Source: Streptomyces roseoverticillatus (GTDB lineage Bacteria > Actinomycetota > Actinomycetes > Streptomycetales > Streptomycetaceae). From it: a DNA stretch of 64,000 nucleotides. Shown piece after piece: positions 1-7,830 of this stretch. The notes under the pieces are model-generated. The model was given only the letters and a program-made list of their open reading frames with translations, did no database searches and was not told the origin of the DNA. A program made the translations under genes and the position numbers. Each line of letters opens with the position of its first letter. The stretch's first letter is position 1. The stretch is from positions 62,001 to 126,000 of the forward strand of contig NZ_JOFL01000007.1 in assembly GCF_000719265.1 (NCBI RefSeq), written 5' to 3'.

Positions 1-768
<768 letters not shown>

Positions 769-852
769 GACAGTCTCCTTCATGCATGAATTCGCGTACT
801 GCGGCCATCCTGCCGCCCCACGGTCCCGCCGATCCGATAAGGTGTGCCTTAG

Positions 853-866
853 TTAGGCAAGCCTTA
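853..866. promoter_or_regulatory. Iron-box-like site upstream of acnA
   Basis: TTAGGCAAGCCTTA is an imperfect palindrome. It resembles the core of the DtxR/DmdR-family iron box (TTAGGC..A.CCTAA). It lies about 85 bases upstream of the acnA start. Iron control of an iron-sulfur enzyme would make sense, but the match is partial (about 12 of 19 over the long consensus), so this is a candidate only. Confidence 0.4.
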
Positions 867-897
867 CTGGCGCGACAGCGGTACGCCTCTCGGCAGA

Positions 898-915
898 TAT
901 CTCGATGTCGAGATA
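898..915. promoter_or_regulatory. Perfect 18-bp palindrome, probable operator
   Basis: TATCTCGA-TG-TCGAGATA: 8-bp arms with a 2-bp centre and no mismatch. It lies about 130 bases upstream of acnA, in a short AT-richer stretch unlike its surroundings. The shape fits a dimeric repressor or activator of acnA. The regulator is not in the window. Confidence 0.55.
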
Positions 916-918
916 ACT

Positions 919-1416
919 CTAGTACATCGCTGAGGAACGGTCATGTCCTGACGGGACCGACCCGCGCTCCGACGGGACTGACCTGCGCGGTCCGGGGCGG
1001 ATCGCGGAGCCTGGCGTACCGCTTCCGCGGACGGGCCGGGTGCCGTACGCGCCGGCTGCGGCCTCCTGGTGCGGGGGCGCATGGGGCGCTCGGAGGCCCG
1101 TCGGAGAGGTCGTGGCCGGTACGGCCATTCCGGTGGTGAGGCCCGCAAGGACCTCTTCCAGCCAGTCCGCGATGTGGTCCGCGGTGCGGATGGGGGTCGT
1201 CTGCGTGCTGTACCCGGGCTCGCCCGCCCGGTCGACGGCCGGCACGGGGCGGTCCCCGCCGAGGGCGGCGACGTGCGGCGCCCACTCGGCGGGCGTGGCG
1301 CTCCGGCCGTGCAGCAGGACGACCGGGGCGCCGAGGACCCGGGCGCGGGCGGCTTCGCCGGCGAAGGAGCCGATCCGCGCGGCCGTCTGCGCAGCCTTGT
1401 CCGCCTTGCCTGCCAT
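919..1416 (-). pseudogene. Remnant of an alpha/beta hydrolase
   Basis: The reading frame starts MAGKADKAAQTAARIGS with a GGGGAGG ribosome site. It continues through PVVLLHGRSATPAEWAPHVAAL and PGYSTQTTPIRTADHIADWLEEVL, which matches the N-terminal third of alpha/beta hydrolases (oxyanion HG motif, then the second strand and first helices). After about residue 92 (near 1141) the similarity stops and the frame runs on as Pro/Arg/Gly-rich sequence. The nucleophile elbow GxSxG and the catalytic His are absent. I found no continuation in the other frames, so this looks like a deletion remnant. The flanks, 769-918 and 1417-1611, hold only the regulatory sites listed and the promoter of the next gene. 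Confidence 0.55.
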
Positions 1417-1611
1417 CGGACTGCCTCCCCCTGCGGCGGCGCGGGCGGCTGCCGCGGGTTCGATCATGACAGGGGGTGGATTGCGGGATGCGATCGGGCC
1501 TGGGTCACCAGTACGAGTGACCGATGGGCCGAATGGGCAGGCCAGTGGCGCTGATTGCCGTAGACCTTGGACAGTCGTCATGCTGCAGTCACGATGTCCG
1601 TGGGAGGACCG

Positions 1612-2163
1612 ATGAGCACACAGCCCCACTCTTACGCAGCCGACGATCCCGAAATCGCACTGAAGTACGCGATCCAACACATCCGGGGGGACGACCGGGT
1701 GCAGATCGTTGAGGGGGTCATCGAGCCGATGTCACCGACCTGGGGCCACGAAAAGCCCATCACCAAGATCCGCAGGCAGATCGAGTCGACAACAGACAAG
1801 TTGGGCTGCGTCATCGGCGCGGGAAACATCGATCTTCCGGGCACCAGTAACTGGTACATCCCCGACATGGCTGTTGTGCCTGAACACCTCGAGGAGGCCG
1901 ATGTTGTAGTACCCGACCAGACCCTGCTCGTGGTTGAAGTCACTTCGGATTCCAACGGAGACACGGACCGGATCGTCAAACGCCGCCGCTACGCCGAATT
2001 CGGCGCGCCGCTATACCTGCTTGTAGACCGCCAGGAGCGCACCTGCACGCTCTTCAGCAGCCCAGGAGAGCTCGGCTACATGAAGTCGGACAGCTGCCGC
2101 TTCGGAGAGTCTCTCCGCCTCCCCGAGCCCTTCGACCTCGAACTCGGCACCTCGGAGTTCTGA
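1612..2163 (+). CDS. Uma2 family endonuclease-fold protein (DUF820)
   Basis: A 183-residue protein with the Uma2/DUF820 layout: VQIVEGVIEPMSP near the N terminus, WYIPDMAVVP in the middle, then LLVVEVTSDSNGDTDRIVKRRRYAEFGAPLYLLVD. The D...E-x-T/K arrangement in these blocks is the PD-(D/E)XK nuclease-like core. These proteins are very common in cyanobacteria and Streptomyces and their role is mostly unknown. The start at 1612 has GGGAGGAC 3 bases upstream; an in-frame start at 1567 lacks one. It stands alone, ending 11 bases from the convergent GntR gene. Confidence 0.85.
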   Translation: MSTQPHSYAADDPEIALKYAIQHIRGDDRVQIVEGVIEPMSPTWGHEKPITKIRRQIESTTDKLGCVIGAGNIDLPGTSNWYIPDMAVVPEHLEEADVVVPDQTLLVVEVTSDSNGDTDRIVKRRRYAEFGAPLYLLVDRQERTCTLFSSPGELGYMKSDSCRFGESLRLPEPFDLELGTSEF

Positions 2164-2173
2164 CCCGGCGGCC

Positions 2174-2536
2174 CTACCGCCCCGCCAGCCCGCCCCGTAC
2201 GAGGTTGACGAGCTCCTCGTCGGACACACCCAGCGCCCGCGCGTCCGCGACCAGCGCGCGGACGCCGTCCGTCAGGCGGGCGCGGCCGGGGGCGGCCGGG
2301 TCGGCCGTGACCACCGCGCCGCGGCCTCGCCGGAGTTCGATGAGGCCCTCCTCGCGGAGGCGCTGGTAGCCACGGAGGACCGTGTGGACGTTGACGCCGA
2401 GGGAGTCGGCGAGGGCGCGGGCCGCGGGGAGGCGTTCGCCCGGGCGGACGGTGGCGTCGGCTATGGCGCCGCGCACGGCGGCGGCGATCTGGTCGCCGAG
2501 CGGCACCGGGGAGCCGTGGTCGAGGCGGACGAGCAT
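2174..2536 (-). CDS. GntR family regulator (YtrA-like, short)
   Basis: A 120-residue DNA-binding protein. The winged helix spans about residues 10-75 (PLGDQIAAAVRGAIADATVRPGERLPAARALADSLGVNVHTVLRGYQRLREEGLI), followed by a short C-terminal helical tail instead of a large effector domain, as in the YtrA subfamily. Such regulators usually control the membrane gene beside them. Its ATG follows the stop of the upstream DUF1648 gene by 1 base (TGAGATG), so the two are translationally coupled and it probably regulates that operon. Confidence 0.88.
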   Translation of the reverse strand: MLVRLDHGSPVPLGDQIAAAVRGAIADATVRPGERLPAARALADSLGVNVHTVLRGYQRLREEGLIELRRGRGAVVTADPAAPGRARLTDGVRALVADARALGVSDEELVNLVRGGLAGR

Positions 2537-2537
2537 C

Positions 2538-3560
2538 TCAGCCCCCTGCGGATGTCGTGCCGGCCACCGTGCGCTCGCGCTCGCGCTCGGCCAGGGCGCC
2601 GAGGAGCGCGGCGGCCGTGGCGGCGTCGTCGACGGTGACGACGAACTCGCTGCCGGTCGTCAGGCGGACCACCACGGCGGGGCCGGAGCGCAGGGCGAAG
2701 CCGCTGCGGCCGGGGACGGCGCGGTAGCCCCAGCCACCGAGGTCGCGCAGCGGCTCGAAGTCGCGGCAGGTGGCTTCTTCGACGCGGTCGAGGGGGATGC
2801 GGACGCGGGGGCGGGGCAGGCCGAGCACGTTCACGGTGAGGCCGTGCCGGTCGACGGTGACGCGGACGGCGAAGCAGGCGCACAGCACCACTCCACCGAC
2901 CATGAGCCCCAGGCCCGCGGCCCAGCCGGCGAGCGGGGTCAGGACGGCGCCGGCCGCCAGGAGGGACCCGCCGCCGACGAGCACGGGGCGCGAGCCGGCG
3001 CCGCGGGTCCAGACCGCGCTCTCGCCCTCGCGGAGCACGAAGCGGGGCGCCGGTTCCGCGAAGGCGTCGTCCGGCTCGGCCTGTGGCGCCGCCTTCGCCC
3101 GCAGCGCCGCGTGGCCGCGCCCGCCGGCCGGCACTCCCAGGCCCGCGGCCACGGCGCCCACCGCCACGGCGACGCCCAGCGCCCCCGGGCCGAGCCGCAC
3201 CCCGTCGGCCGCCTGCGCCCCGGCGTTGTTCACGACGACGGCCACGGCCACGGCGCCGAGGAGCCCCGCGACGGCGCAGCCGAGGCCGGCGAGCAGGCGG
3301 TGGCCGCGCGTCGCGTACGTGAGGCCCGTGCAGAGCAGCGCCGCGACGAGGAGCATGCCGAGCACCTCGTACGGGAAGGCGCCGAGGGTCGTGAAGCCGT
3401 CGGCGCCGCCGGAGCCGGAGAAGTGGGTGGCGACGGGGTCGGGCAGGCCGTCGCGGCGGATGAGAAAGGCCGTCAGAAAGGCGGCGCAGGCCAGCAGATG
3501 GGCGGCGGCCACGACGAGGGGCGCACGCAGGCCGCTCACCGGGCGCGGGGACACAGTCAT
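2538..3560 (-). CDS. DUF1648-type multispanning membrane protein
   Basis: A 340-residue protein. The first half has about four hydrophobic segments. One loop near residues 30-55 has the DUF1648 signature (LPDPVATHFSGSGGADGF). Two more membrane segments lie around residues 195-240, followed by a soluble C-terminal domain with a PH-like strand pattern (RVTVDRHGLTVNVLGLPRPRVRIPLDRVEEA). Function unknown; family members are often paired with YtrA-type GntR regulators, as here. The start is fixed by GGAGGTGAC directly before the ATG. It is divergent from the MurA-like gene, with 92 bases between the starts. Confidence 0.82.
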   Translation of the reverse strand: MTVSPRPVSGLRAPLVVAAAHLLACAAFLTAFLIRRDGLPDPVATHFSGSGGADGFTTLGAFPYEVLGMLLVAALLCTGLTYATRGHRLLAGLGCAVAGLLGAVAVAVVVNNAGAQAADGVRLGPGALGVAVAVGAVAAGLGVPAGGRGHAALRAKAAPQAEPDDAFAEPAPRFVLREGESAVWTRGAGSRPVLVGGGSLLAAGAVLTPLAGWAAGLGLMVGGVVLCACFAVRVTVDRHGLTVNVLGLPRPRVRIPLDRVEEATCRDFEPLRDLGGWGYRAVPGRSGFALRSGPAVVVRLTTGSEFVVTVDDAATAAALLGALAERERERTVAGTTSAGG

Positions 3561-3624
3561 GTCACCTCCGAGTTGTACGCATCGTAATAGAACAACCAAT
3601 GGCCAGAACCGCCATGCGGATGAA

Positions 3625-3640
3625 ATCTCATATGTGAGAT
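3625..3640. promoter_or_regulatory. Palindromic operator and leaderless promoter of the MurA-like gene
   Basis: ATCTCA-TATG-TGAGAT is a perfect inverted repeat (6-bp arms). It ends at a plausible -10 element, TAACGT (3640-3645). That would start transcription about at the ATG at 3653. No ribosome site precedes that ATG, which fits a leaderless message. The gene product carries an XRE helix-turn-helix, so self-regulation at this site is a reasonable guess. Confidence 0.5.
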
Positions 3641-3652
3641 AACGTCTACGGC

Positions 3653-5182
3653 ATGACCGACGCATACCTCGCCCGTATCGGCAAGCTGATCCGTGACGCC
3701 CGGCAGCACCGAGGCTGGACCCAGTCGCAGCTCGCGGAAGCCCTCGGCACCAGCCAGAGCGCCGTGAACCGCATTGAGCGAGGAAATCAGAACATCAGCC
3801 TTGATATGATCGCCCGCATCGGTGAGGCGCTGGACAGCGAAATCGTCTCCCTCGGTTACGCCGGCCCCATGCACCTCAGGGTGGTCGGCGGCCGCCGGCT
3901 CTCCGGCTCGATCGACGTCAAGACCAGCAAGAACGCGTGTGTCGCCCTGCTGTGCGCAACGCTCCTCAACGCGGGCCGCACCACCCTGCGCCGGGTCGCC
4001 CGGATCGAGGAGGTCTACCGGATCCTGGAGGTGCTGGGCAGCATCGGCGTCCGCACCCGCTGGATCAACGACGGCAACGACCTGGAGATCGTGCCGCCCG
4101 CGGAGCTCGACCTGGCCGCGATGGACACCGAGGCCGCCCGCCGCACGCGCAGCGTCATCATGTTCCTCGGTCCGCTCCTGCACCGCATGGACCACTTCAA
4201 GATCCCGTACGCGGGCGGCTGCGACCTCGGCACCCGCACCGTCCAGCCGCACATGACGGCCCTGCGCCACTTCGGCCTGGAGGTCACGGCGACCGACGGC
4301 ACGTACCACGCGCAGGTCGACCGTTCGGTCGCACCCACCCGGGCGATCGTGCTGACCGAGCGCGGCGACACCGTGACCGAGAACGCCCTCCTGGCGGCCG
4401 CCCGGCACGACGGCGTCACCGTCATCCGGAACGCCAGTTCGAACTACATGGTCCAGGACCTCTGCTTCTTCCTGGAGGAGCTCGGCGTCCGCGTCGAGGG
4501 CATCGGCACGACCACCCTCACCGTGCACGGCGTCGCCACCATCGACCGCGACGTGGACTACGCGCCCTCCGAGGACCCGGTCGAGGCCATGAGCCTGCTG
4601 GCCGCCGCCGTCGTCACCGAGTCCGAACTGACCATCCGGCGCGTGCCGGTGGAGTTCCTGGAGATCGAGCTCGCCGTCCTGGAGGAGATGGGCCTCGACC
4701 ACGAGCGCAGCCCCGAGTACCCGGCGAACAACGGCCGCACGCGCCTGCTCGACCTGACCGTGCGCCCCTCCAAGCTGCGGGCGCCGATCGACAAGATCCA
4801 CCCCATGCCGTTCCCCGGCCTCAACATCGACAACGTGCCGTTCTTCGCGGCCATCGCCGCGGCCGCCCAGGGCCAGACCCTCATCCACGACTGGGTCTAC
4901 GACAACCGCGCCATCTACCTCACCGACCTCAACCGCCTCGGCGCCGACGTCAAGCTCCTCGACCCGCACCGCGTCCTCGTCGAGGGCCCCACGCGCTGGC
5001 GCTCGGCGGAGATGATGTGCCCGCCTGCCCTGCGCCCCGCCGTGGTCGTCCTCCTGGCCATGATGGCCGCCGAGGGCACGTCCGTCCTCCGCAACGTGTA
5101 CGTCATCAACCGCGGCTACGAGGACCTGGCCGAACGCCTCAACTCGATCGGCGCCCAGATCGAGATCTTCCGGGACATCTAG
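3653..5182 (+). CDS. XRE helix-turn-helix fused to MurA-like enolpyruvyl transferase
   Basis: A 509-residue protein. Residues 5-65 are an XRE/Cro helix-turn-helix (LIRDARQHRGWTQSQLAEALGTSQSAVNRIERGNQ). From about residue 75 to the end it is a MurA/EPSP-synthase-fold domain (MHLRVVGGRRLSGSIDVKTSKNACVALL). MurA adds enolpyruvate from PEP to UDP-GlcNAc, the first committed peptidoglycan step. The Lys-Asn pair of the active site is kept (SKNA), and a Cys is present in the catalytic loop (PYAGGCDLGTRT). It is a paralogue type rather than the standard cell-wall murA, given the fused DNA-binding domain. It may be an enzyme-regulator or a pathway-specific copy. Confidence 0.85.
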   Translation: MTDAYLARIGKLIRDARQHRGWTQSQLAEALGTSQSAVNRIERGNQNISLDMIARIGEALDSEIVSLGYAGPMHLRVVGGRRLSGSIDVKTSKNACVALLCATLLNAGRTTLRRVARIEEVYRILEVLGSIGVRTRWINDGNDLEIVPPAELDLAAMDTEAARRTRSVIMFLGPLLHRMDHFKIPYAGGCDLGTRTVQPHMTALRHFGLEVTATDGTYHAQVDRSVAPTRAIVLTERGDTVTENALLAAARHDGVTVIRNASSNYMVQDLCFFLEELGVRVEGIGTTTLTVHGVATIDRDVDYAPSEDPVEAMSLLAAAVVTESELTIRRVPVEFLEIELAVLEEMGLDHERSPEYPANNGRTRLLDLTVRPSKLRAPIDKIHPMPFPGLNIDNVPFFAAIAAAAQGQTLIHDWVYDNRAIYLTDLNRLGADVKLLDPHRVLVEGPTRWRSAEMMCPPALRPAVVVLLAMMAAEGTSVLRNVYVINRGYEDLAERLNSIGAQIEIFRDI

Positions 5183-5191
5183 GAGGCCGCC

Positions 5192-5220
5192 GCCCGGCCG
5201 GTGCACGCCACCGGCCGGGC
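5192..5220. terminator. Hairpin after the MurA-like gene
   Basis: GCCCGGCCGGTG and CACCGGCCGGGC form a perfect 12-bp stem with a 5-base loop, 9 bases after the stop codon. It sits between convergent genes, so it can serve both. No U tract is seen, as is usual in Streptomyces. Confidence 0.7.
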
Positions 5221-5241
5221 CCGCGGACGCCGGCAGCGGGC

Positions 5242-5478
5242 CTATTGCGGTTCGTACCGGCGTTTCTCCACGACCAGCGGCAGCCCCTCGATCTCCGGGC
5301 GGCGCAGCTCGGGCGGGACCTCGGCGTCCGGGTCGACGTCGACTTCCAGGACGAGCCTGCCCTCACGGAGTTTCACGCCGACCCCGGTGACGGAGGGCAG
5401 CGCGAGGATGCGCTGCTCGTTCCGGCGCTGCACCTCCAGTGCCTGCTCCTCGTTCATCTCCATTCCGCCATTGTGCAT
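5242..5478 (-). CDS. Small protein resembling the N-terminal domain of the adjacent protease
   Basis: A 78-residue acidic protein. From about residue 17 (NEQRILALPSVTGVGVKL) to the end (LVVEKRRYEPQ) it aligns with residues 13-80 of the divergent protease (VEQRFLSQPGVTGIDVGY ... VVERVYELQ). Shared features are EQR.L..P.VTG..V, a run of alternating V residues, VP..R.PE, and VVE..YE.Q. It therefore looks like a free-standing copy of that domain. Function unknown; an inhibitor or partner of the protease is one possibility. The first ATG at 5478 has no clear ribosome site; ATGs at 5463 and 5457 are alternatives. Confidence 0.65.
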   Translation of the reverse strand: MHNGGMEMNEEQALEVQRRNEQRILALPSVTGVGVKLREGRLVLEVDVDPDAEVPPELRRPEIEGLPLVVEKRRYEPQ

Positions 5479-5570
5479 AACGCGTGCGGGACCACCCTGC
5501 TGCCCCAGCTCCTCGGGCGGGTCCCGGAAGGTCGTGCAAGCGTGGAATCCACGACCGAGAGGAGACCGGA

Positions 5571-7037
5571 ATGCCGTCGGTAGCGGAGCTCGTCGCCGTC
5601 AAGCAAAAGGTGGAGCAGCGATTCCTCAGTCAGCCCGGCGTCACCGGAATCGACGTCGGCTACAAGGAAGTGGGCGGTGAGCTCACGGACCAGATCGCCG
5701 TACGGGTGCACGTGGCGCGGAAGACCGACGACGTCCCGTCCGCCGACCGGGTACCCGAGAATCTCGACGGCTTCGTCACGGACGTGGTCGAGCGCGTCTA
5801 CGAGCTCCAGGTGGCCTCCCGCCCGGTGGACATGACCGTGCAGGCCGACACCCGGCACTTCTCCACCCTCAAGGGTGGCGTGAGCATGGGGCCCAGCAGG
5901 GTCATCGACGGCAGTGTCTTCGCGGGAACACTGGGTGCCGTCGTCGTCGACAACGCCACCCGGGCCAAGGCGGCCCTGACCAACTTCCACGTCGCGGCCG
6001 TCGACTCGACGTTCCAGACCGGCGACCGCATGGTGCAGCCCAGCCTCATCGACACCGGTGCGGCTCCCCAGGGCGAATTCGGCGCCATCCTCCGCGCCAC
6101 GCTCTCGGCCGCCGTCGACGGCGCCCTGATCTCCATCGACCCCGGCAGGGCCGCCTCGTGCGAGATCGATGAGATCGGTCCGGTGCGGGGCACCAAGAAG
6201 GCCACCCTCGGAATGGCGGTGCGCAAGCGCGGGCGGACGACCGGACTGACCCACGGGTCGGTGGACGGGTTTTCGGGGTCCATCCAGGTGGACTACGGCG
6301 ACGGACTCGGTGTCCACACCCTGACCAATCAGGTGAGCATCGCGGCGGACACGTCCCGGAACGCCCTCTTCTCCGACCACGGAGACTCCGGTTCCGTCAT
6401 CGTCGACGACGACGGTTTCGTGGTGGCACTGCTCTTCGCCGGTGCCGGCTCCAGCACCTCGGCCAATCCCATCGCCGCCGTGCTGTCCGAGCTGAACGTT
6501 TCCATGTGCGTCCCGGGGCCGCAGGCGGCCCGGGGCGGAGTCCCGGCACCGCACGAGAAGTCGGTGATCAAGGACGTCAGGGACCACAAGGAAGCCGTCA
6601 AGGACAAGGAACTCGTCAAAGAGCTCACCAAGGACAAGGAACTCAAGGAGTTCACCAAGGACAAGGAAATCGCCAAGGAGCTCACCAAGGAAAAGGACAT
6701 CAAGGAATTCAGCAAGGACTCCGTCCTGGACAACAAGACGCTGAAGGACGCGATCGACCACATCAAGCCCCATGAGCTGCCACCGGCCGGTCCTCCCGGC
6801 CCCGGCCCCCTCGGCGGGCAGACCTCGCTCGAACAACGGCTGGGCGCCGTCGAAGCCCAGCTGGCCCGGCTGGGCAGCTTCATCGAGCCGCAGCAGCGCC
6901 CCGACCTGCGCGGCGCGGCCCTCCCGGGCGGACCACAGCCGGCGCAGGACGGCACGGAAGAACTGCGTGCGGAGCTGGAACGCCAGGTCGCCGACGCCGT
7001 CGCGGCGAAGAGCGAGTTCGACACGCCCATGGCCTGA
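5571..7037 (+). CDS. Trypsin-fold serine protease with N-terminal VTG domain and charged repeat tail
   Basis: A 488-residue protein without a signal peptide. Residues 1-80 form a small domain (EQRFLSQPGVTGIDVGYKEV). Residues 105-310 are a chymotrypsin-like fold with a likely triad: His140 (TNFHVAA), Asp183 (AVDGALISID) and Ser273 (DHGDSGSV). Residues 344-390 are alternating 9- and 10-residue repeats of the type KDKELxKELT. A Pro/Gly linker and a coiled coil (LEQRLGAVEAQLARLG, about 410-430) follow. GAGAGGAG 6 bases upstream fixes the start. It leads a three-gene operon with two ATP-grasp-related proteins, which implies intracellular work on, or modification by, those partners. Confidence 0.75.
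   Translation: MPSVAELVAVKQKVEQRFLSQPGVTGIDVGYKEVGGELTDQIAVRVHVARKTDDVPSADRVPENLDGFVTDVVERVYELQVASRPVDMTVQADTRHFSTLKGGVSMGPSRVIDGSVFAGTLGAVVVDNATRAKAALTNFHVAAVDSTFQTGDRMVQPSLIDTGAAPQGEFGAILRATLSAAVDGALISIDPGRAASCEIDEIGPVRGTKKATLGMAVRKRGRTTGLTHGSVDGFSGSIQVDYGDGLGVHTLTNQVSIAADTSRNALFSDHGDSGSVIVDDDGFVVALLFAGAGSSTSANPIAAVLSELNVSMCVPGPQAARGGVPAPHEKSVIKDVRDHKEAVKDKELVKELTKDKELKEFTKDKEIAKELTKEKDIKEFSKDSVLDNKTLKDAIDHIKPHELPPAGPPGPGPLGGQTSLEQRLGAVEAQLARLGSFIEPQQRPDLRGAALPGGPQPAQDGTEELRAELERQVADAVAAKSEFDTPMA
6600..6740 (+). repeat. In-frame repeats coding (T/S)KDKE units
   Basis: Five consecutive units of 30, 27, 30, 27 and 27 bases encode KDKELVKELT, KDKELKEFT, KDKEIAKELT, KEKDIKEFS and KDSVLDNKT. 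The alternating 10/9-residue spacing predicts a long highly charged helix. The stretch is AT-richer than the rest of the gene because of its AAG/GAA codons. Confidence 0.85.
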
Positions 7038-7071
7038 GCCGGCCGCTGACGCAGACCCGGAGGGAACGGCC

Positions 7072-7830
7072 GTGCTGCTGGTGCTGTGCCCGTTGAACGA
7101 CCCCCACGCCCTGTGGTTCGCCGGGCGGGCCCGCGCCGAAGGGCGGCCCTGCACCGTCCTCCCCACGGAAAAGCTCTCCTTCCCCCGGCGCCGCTCCCAC
7201 CGGCTGGGCGGCGGGGAGAGCCAGGCACGGACGGTCATCGAACTGACCGACGGAACGGTGGTCGACGGCGCCCGCGTCACCGGCGTGCTCAACCGCATGA
7301 TCGCGCCACCGGCCGACGCCTGGCGGCACGCCGCGGAGACGGAACGCACGTACGCGACCGCCGAACTGCACGCGTTCTCGCTCAGCTGGCTCTCCGCACT
7401 GCGCTGCCCCGTCCGCAACCGCCCCACCCCCCAGTGCCTGGCCGGTCCCGCACCCGACACGCTGCGGTCCTGGGCCGCCGCCCATGCCTCCGGGCTCTCC
7501 TGCGCCCCCGTGCGGGTGGGAACCGCCGATCCCTGGCATCCGGCCGCGGCGGTCCTGGCCGCCGCGAGCCGCGCGTCGGGCCCGTCGGCCCGGCCGGTGC
7601 ACGCCGTGTGCCTGGACGGGACGGTCCTCGCGCCGGACGTCCCGGCGCGGGTCGCCGCCGGGGTGGCCGCCCTGTGCTCGGCGATCGGCGCGGACCGGTG
7701 TCTGATCGGCATCGACTTCCTCGTGGACGGCGAGGACTGGCGCTTCGCCGGTACGTCCCCGCTCCCCGATCTCCGGGCAGGCGGGCACCGGCTGTACCGG
7801 CTGCTGCTCCGTGCCCTGGGGCAACGATGA
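7072..7830 (+). CDS. Reduced ATP-grasp-like protein lacking the ATP-binding core
   Basis: A 252-residue protein I do not recognise by family name. Its ends resemble those of the ATP-grasp enzyme encoded next: the N terminus VLLVLCPLNDPHALWFAGRARAEG corresponds to VMLWGVPTEPPMAMVARALTARG, and the C terminus IGIDFLVDGEDWRFAGTSPLPDL corresponds to AGVDLKLLPDGRVACFEVNPSPG. The central lysine and QEH region and the metal-binding E-x-N are missing, so it is probably catalytically dead and may be a partner subunit. GTG at 7072 has GGAGGGAA upstream, and the stop overlaps the next start (ATGA). Confidence 0.6.
   Translation: MLLVLCPLNDPHALWFAGRARAEGRPCTVLPTEKLSFPRRRSHRLGGGESQARTVIELTDGTVVDGARVTGVLNRMIAPPADAWRHAAETERTYATAELHAFSLSWLSALRCPVRNRPTPQCLAGPAPDTLRSWAAAHASGLSCAPVRVGTADPWHPAAAVLAAASRASGPSARPVHAVCLDGTVLAPDVPARVAAGVAALCSAIGADRCLIGIDFLVDGEDWRFAGTSPLPDLRAGGHRLYRLLLRALGQR

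Noticed and set aside
1040..1615. Plus-strand frame of 191 codons opposite the hydrolase remnant
   Set aside because: No ribosome site, no family similarity; the opposite strand holds the recognisable PVVLLHG segment.
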